Shown piece by piece: positions 63,781 through 64,000 of a stretch of DNA of 64,000 nucleotides; position 1 is the first letter of the stretch; each line of letters starts with the position of its first letter. Position numbers and translations under genes: made by a program. Source of the DNA: Nioella sp. MMSF_3534 (GTDB lineage Bacteria > Pseudomonadota > Alphaproteobacteria > Rhodobacterales > Rhodobacteraceae); contig NZ_JASHJX010000005.1 of NCBI RefSeq assembly GCF_030732985.1, positions 62,001 to 126,000 of the forward strand. Direction: 5' to 3'. The notes under the pieces were generated by a model. It had not been told where the DNA came from. It searched no databases and saw nothing but the letters and a program-made list of their open reading frames with translations.

Positions 63781-64000
63781 ATGGCACGTACATTGAGCAT
63801 GAAAGACGCGATCAACGAGGCGCTGGATCAGGAGATGAGCCGCGACCCCACGGTGATCATGATGGGCGAGGACATCGTCGGTGGCGCCGGTGCCGCGGGC
63901 GAGGACGACGCCTGGGGCGGGGTTCTGGGGGTCTCGAAAGGGCTCTACCACAAGCACCCCAAGCAGATGATCGACACGCCGCTGTCGGAAAGCGCCTATG
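63781..64000 (+). CDS. acoB: TPP-dependent dehydrogenase E1 beta (cut by window edge)
   Basis: The first 73 codons of an E1 beta: MARTLSMKDAINEALDQEM, then PTVIMMGEDIVGGAGAAGEDDAWGGVLGVSKGL and an end in TPLSESAY. It is 29 nt after acoA with AAGGAG as ribosome site. The insertion GAAGEDDAWGG after GEDI is typical of AcoB-like subunits. The remainder, and any acoC E2, lie beyond the window. Confidence 0.88.
   Translation, partial: MARTLSMKDAINEALDQEMSRDPTVIMMGEDIVGGAGAAGEDDAWGGVLGVSKGLYHKHPKQMIDTPLSESAY

Overview
The window is a high-GC bacterial chromosome segment. It looks like an alphaproteobacterium of the Rhodobacteraceae (Roseobacter group): heterotetrameric sarcosine oxidase soxBDAG, a split ccmI / ccmF-ccmH cytochrome c maturation set, bolA-grxD, der-bamB-yfgM, lpxD-ACP-KAS, a Rhizobium-type aglEFGAK alpha-glucoside locus, and DUF1289 and DUF882 proteins. 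Genus is not resolvable from the sequence alone. Long ORFs opposite the real genes are GC-driven shadows and are not annotated.

Layout. 1-4.2 kb: fused indolepyruvate ferredoxin oxidoreductase (cut by the left edge) divergent from a LysR regulator. 4.2-8.1 kb: candidate sRNA, GNAT, purL, bolA, a small membrane protein, grxD. 8.2-11.9 kb: der, bamB and yfgM-like on the minus strand. 12.1-17.3 kb: RND adaptor and pump. 17.5-24 kb: ATM1-type ABC exporter, LysM protein, LOG-family protein, RarD, SodB. 24.3-29.8 kb: soxBDAG, with two tiny antisense membrane-protein ORFs between soxB and soxD. 30-35.3 kb: ccmI-ruvX-DUF1289 facing a ccmF-ccmH-paaG-like unit. 35.6-43.6 kb: HerA-like ATPase, an RNA-rich intergenic region with two candidate sRNAs, IalB-like protein, KAS-ACP-lpxD, L,D-transpeptidase, DUF882. 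43.6-45.4 kb: PfkB kinase and SDR. 45.5-55.4 kb: aglEFGAK with divergent aglR-bglA-glk. 55.5-64 kb: tRNA-Ser(GGA), then a sigma-54 paralogue divergent from coxG-coxS-coxL-coxM and acoX-acoA-acoB (cut by the right edge).

How parts work together. The agl locus imports and hydrolyses alpha-glucosides, and bglA and glk extend this to beta-glucosides and glucose phosphorylation; a LacI regulator probably acts at two AAAGCGCTTT palindromes. The sox genes demethylate sarcosine. In the last 9 kb an alternative sigma-54 gene abuts an operon with a near-consensus -24/-12 promoter, and a second consensus -24/-12 promoter precedes acoX. This suggests a dedicated sigma-54 module for a molybdenum hydroxylase plus an acetoin-dehydrogenase-like complex.

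Non-coding structure is unusually rich. There are three tandem arrays of 20-24 bp perfect palindromes (cores TTCGAA or TTGCAA) placed 14-20 nt after stop codons. There are two copies of a 185-bp composite repeat immediately after stop codons. Two candidate sRNAs share one architecture (5' hairpin, unpaired CCTCCCTGTTG, terminator), and a third short transcript is complementary to both.
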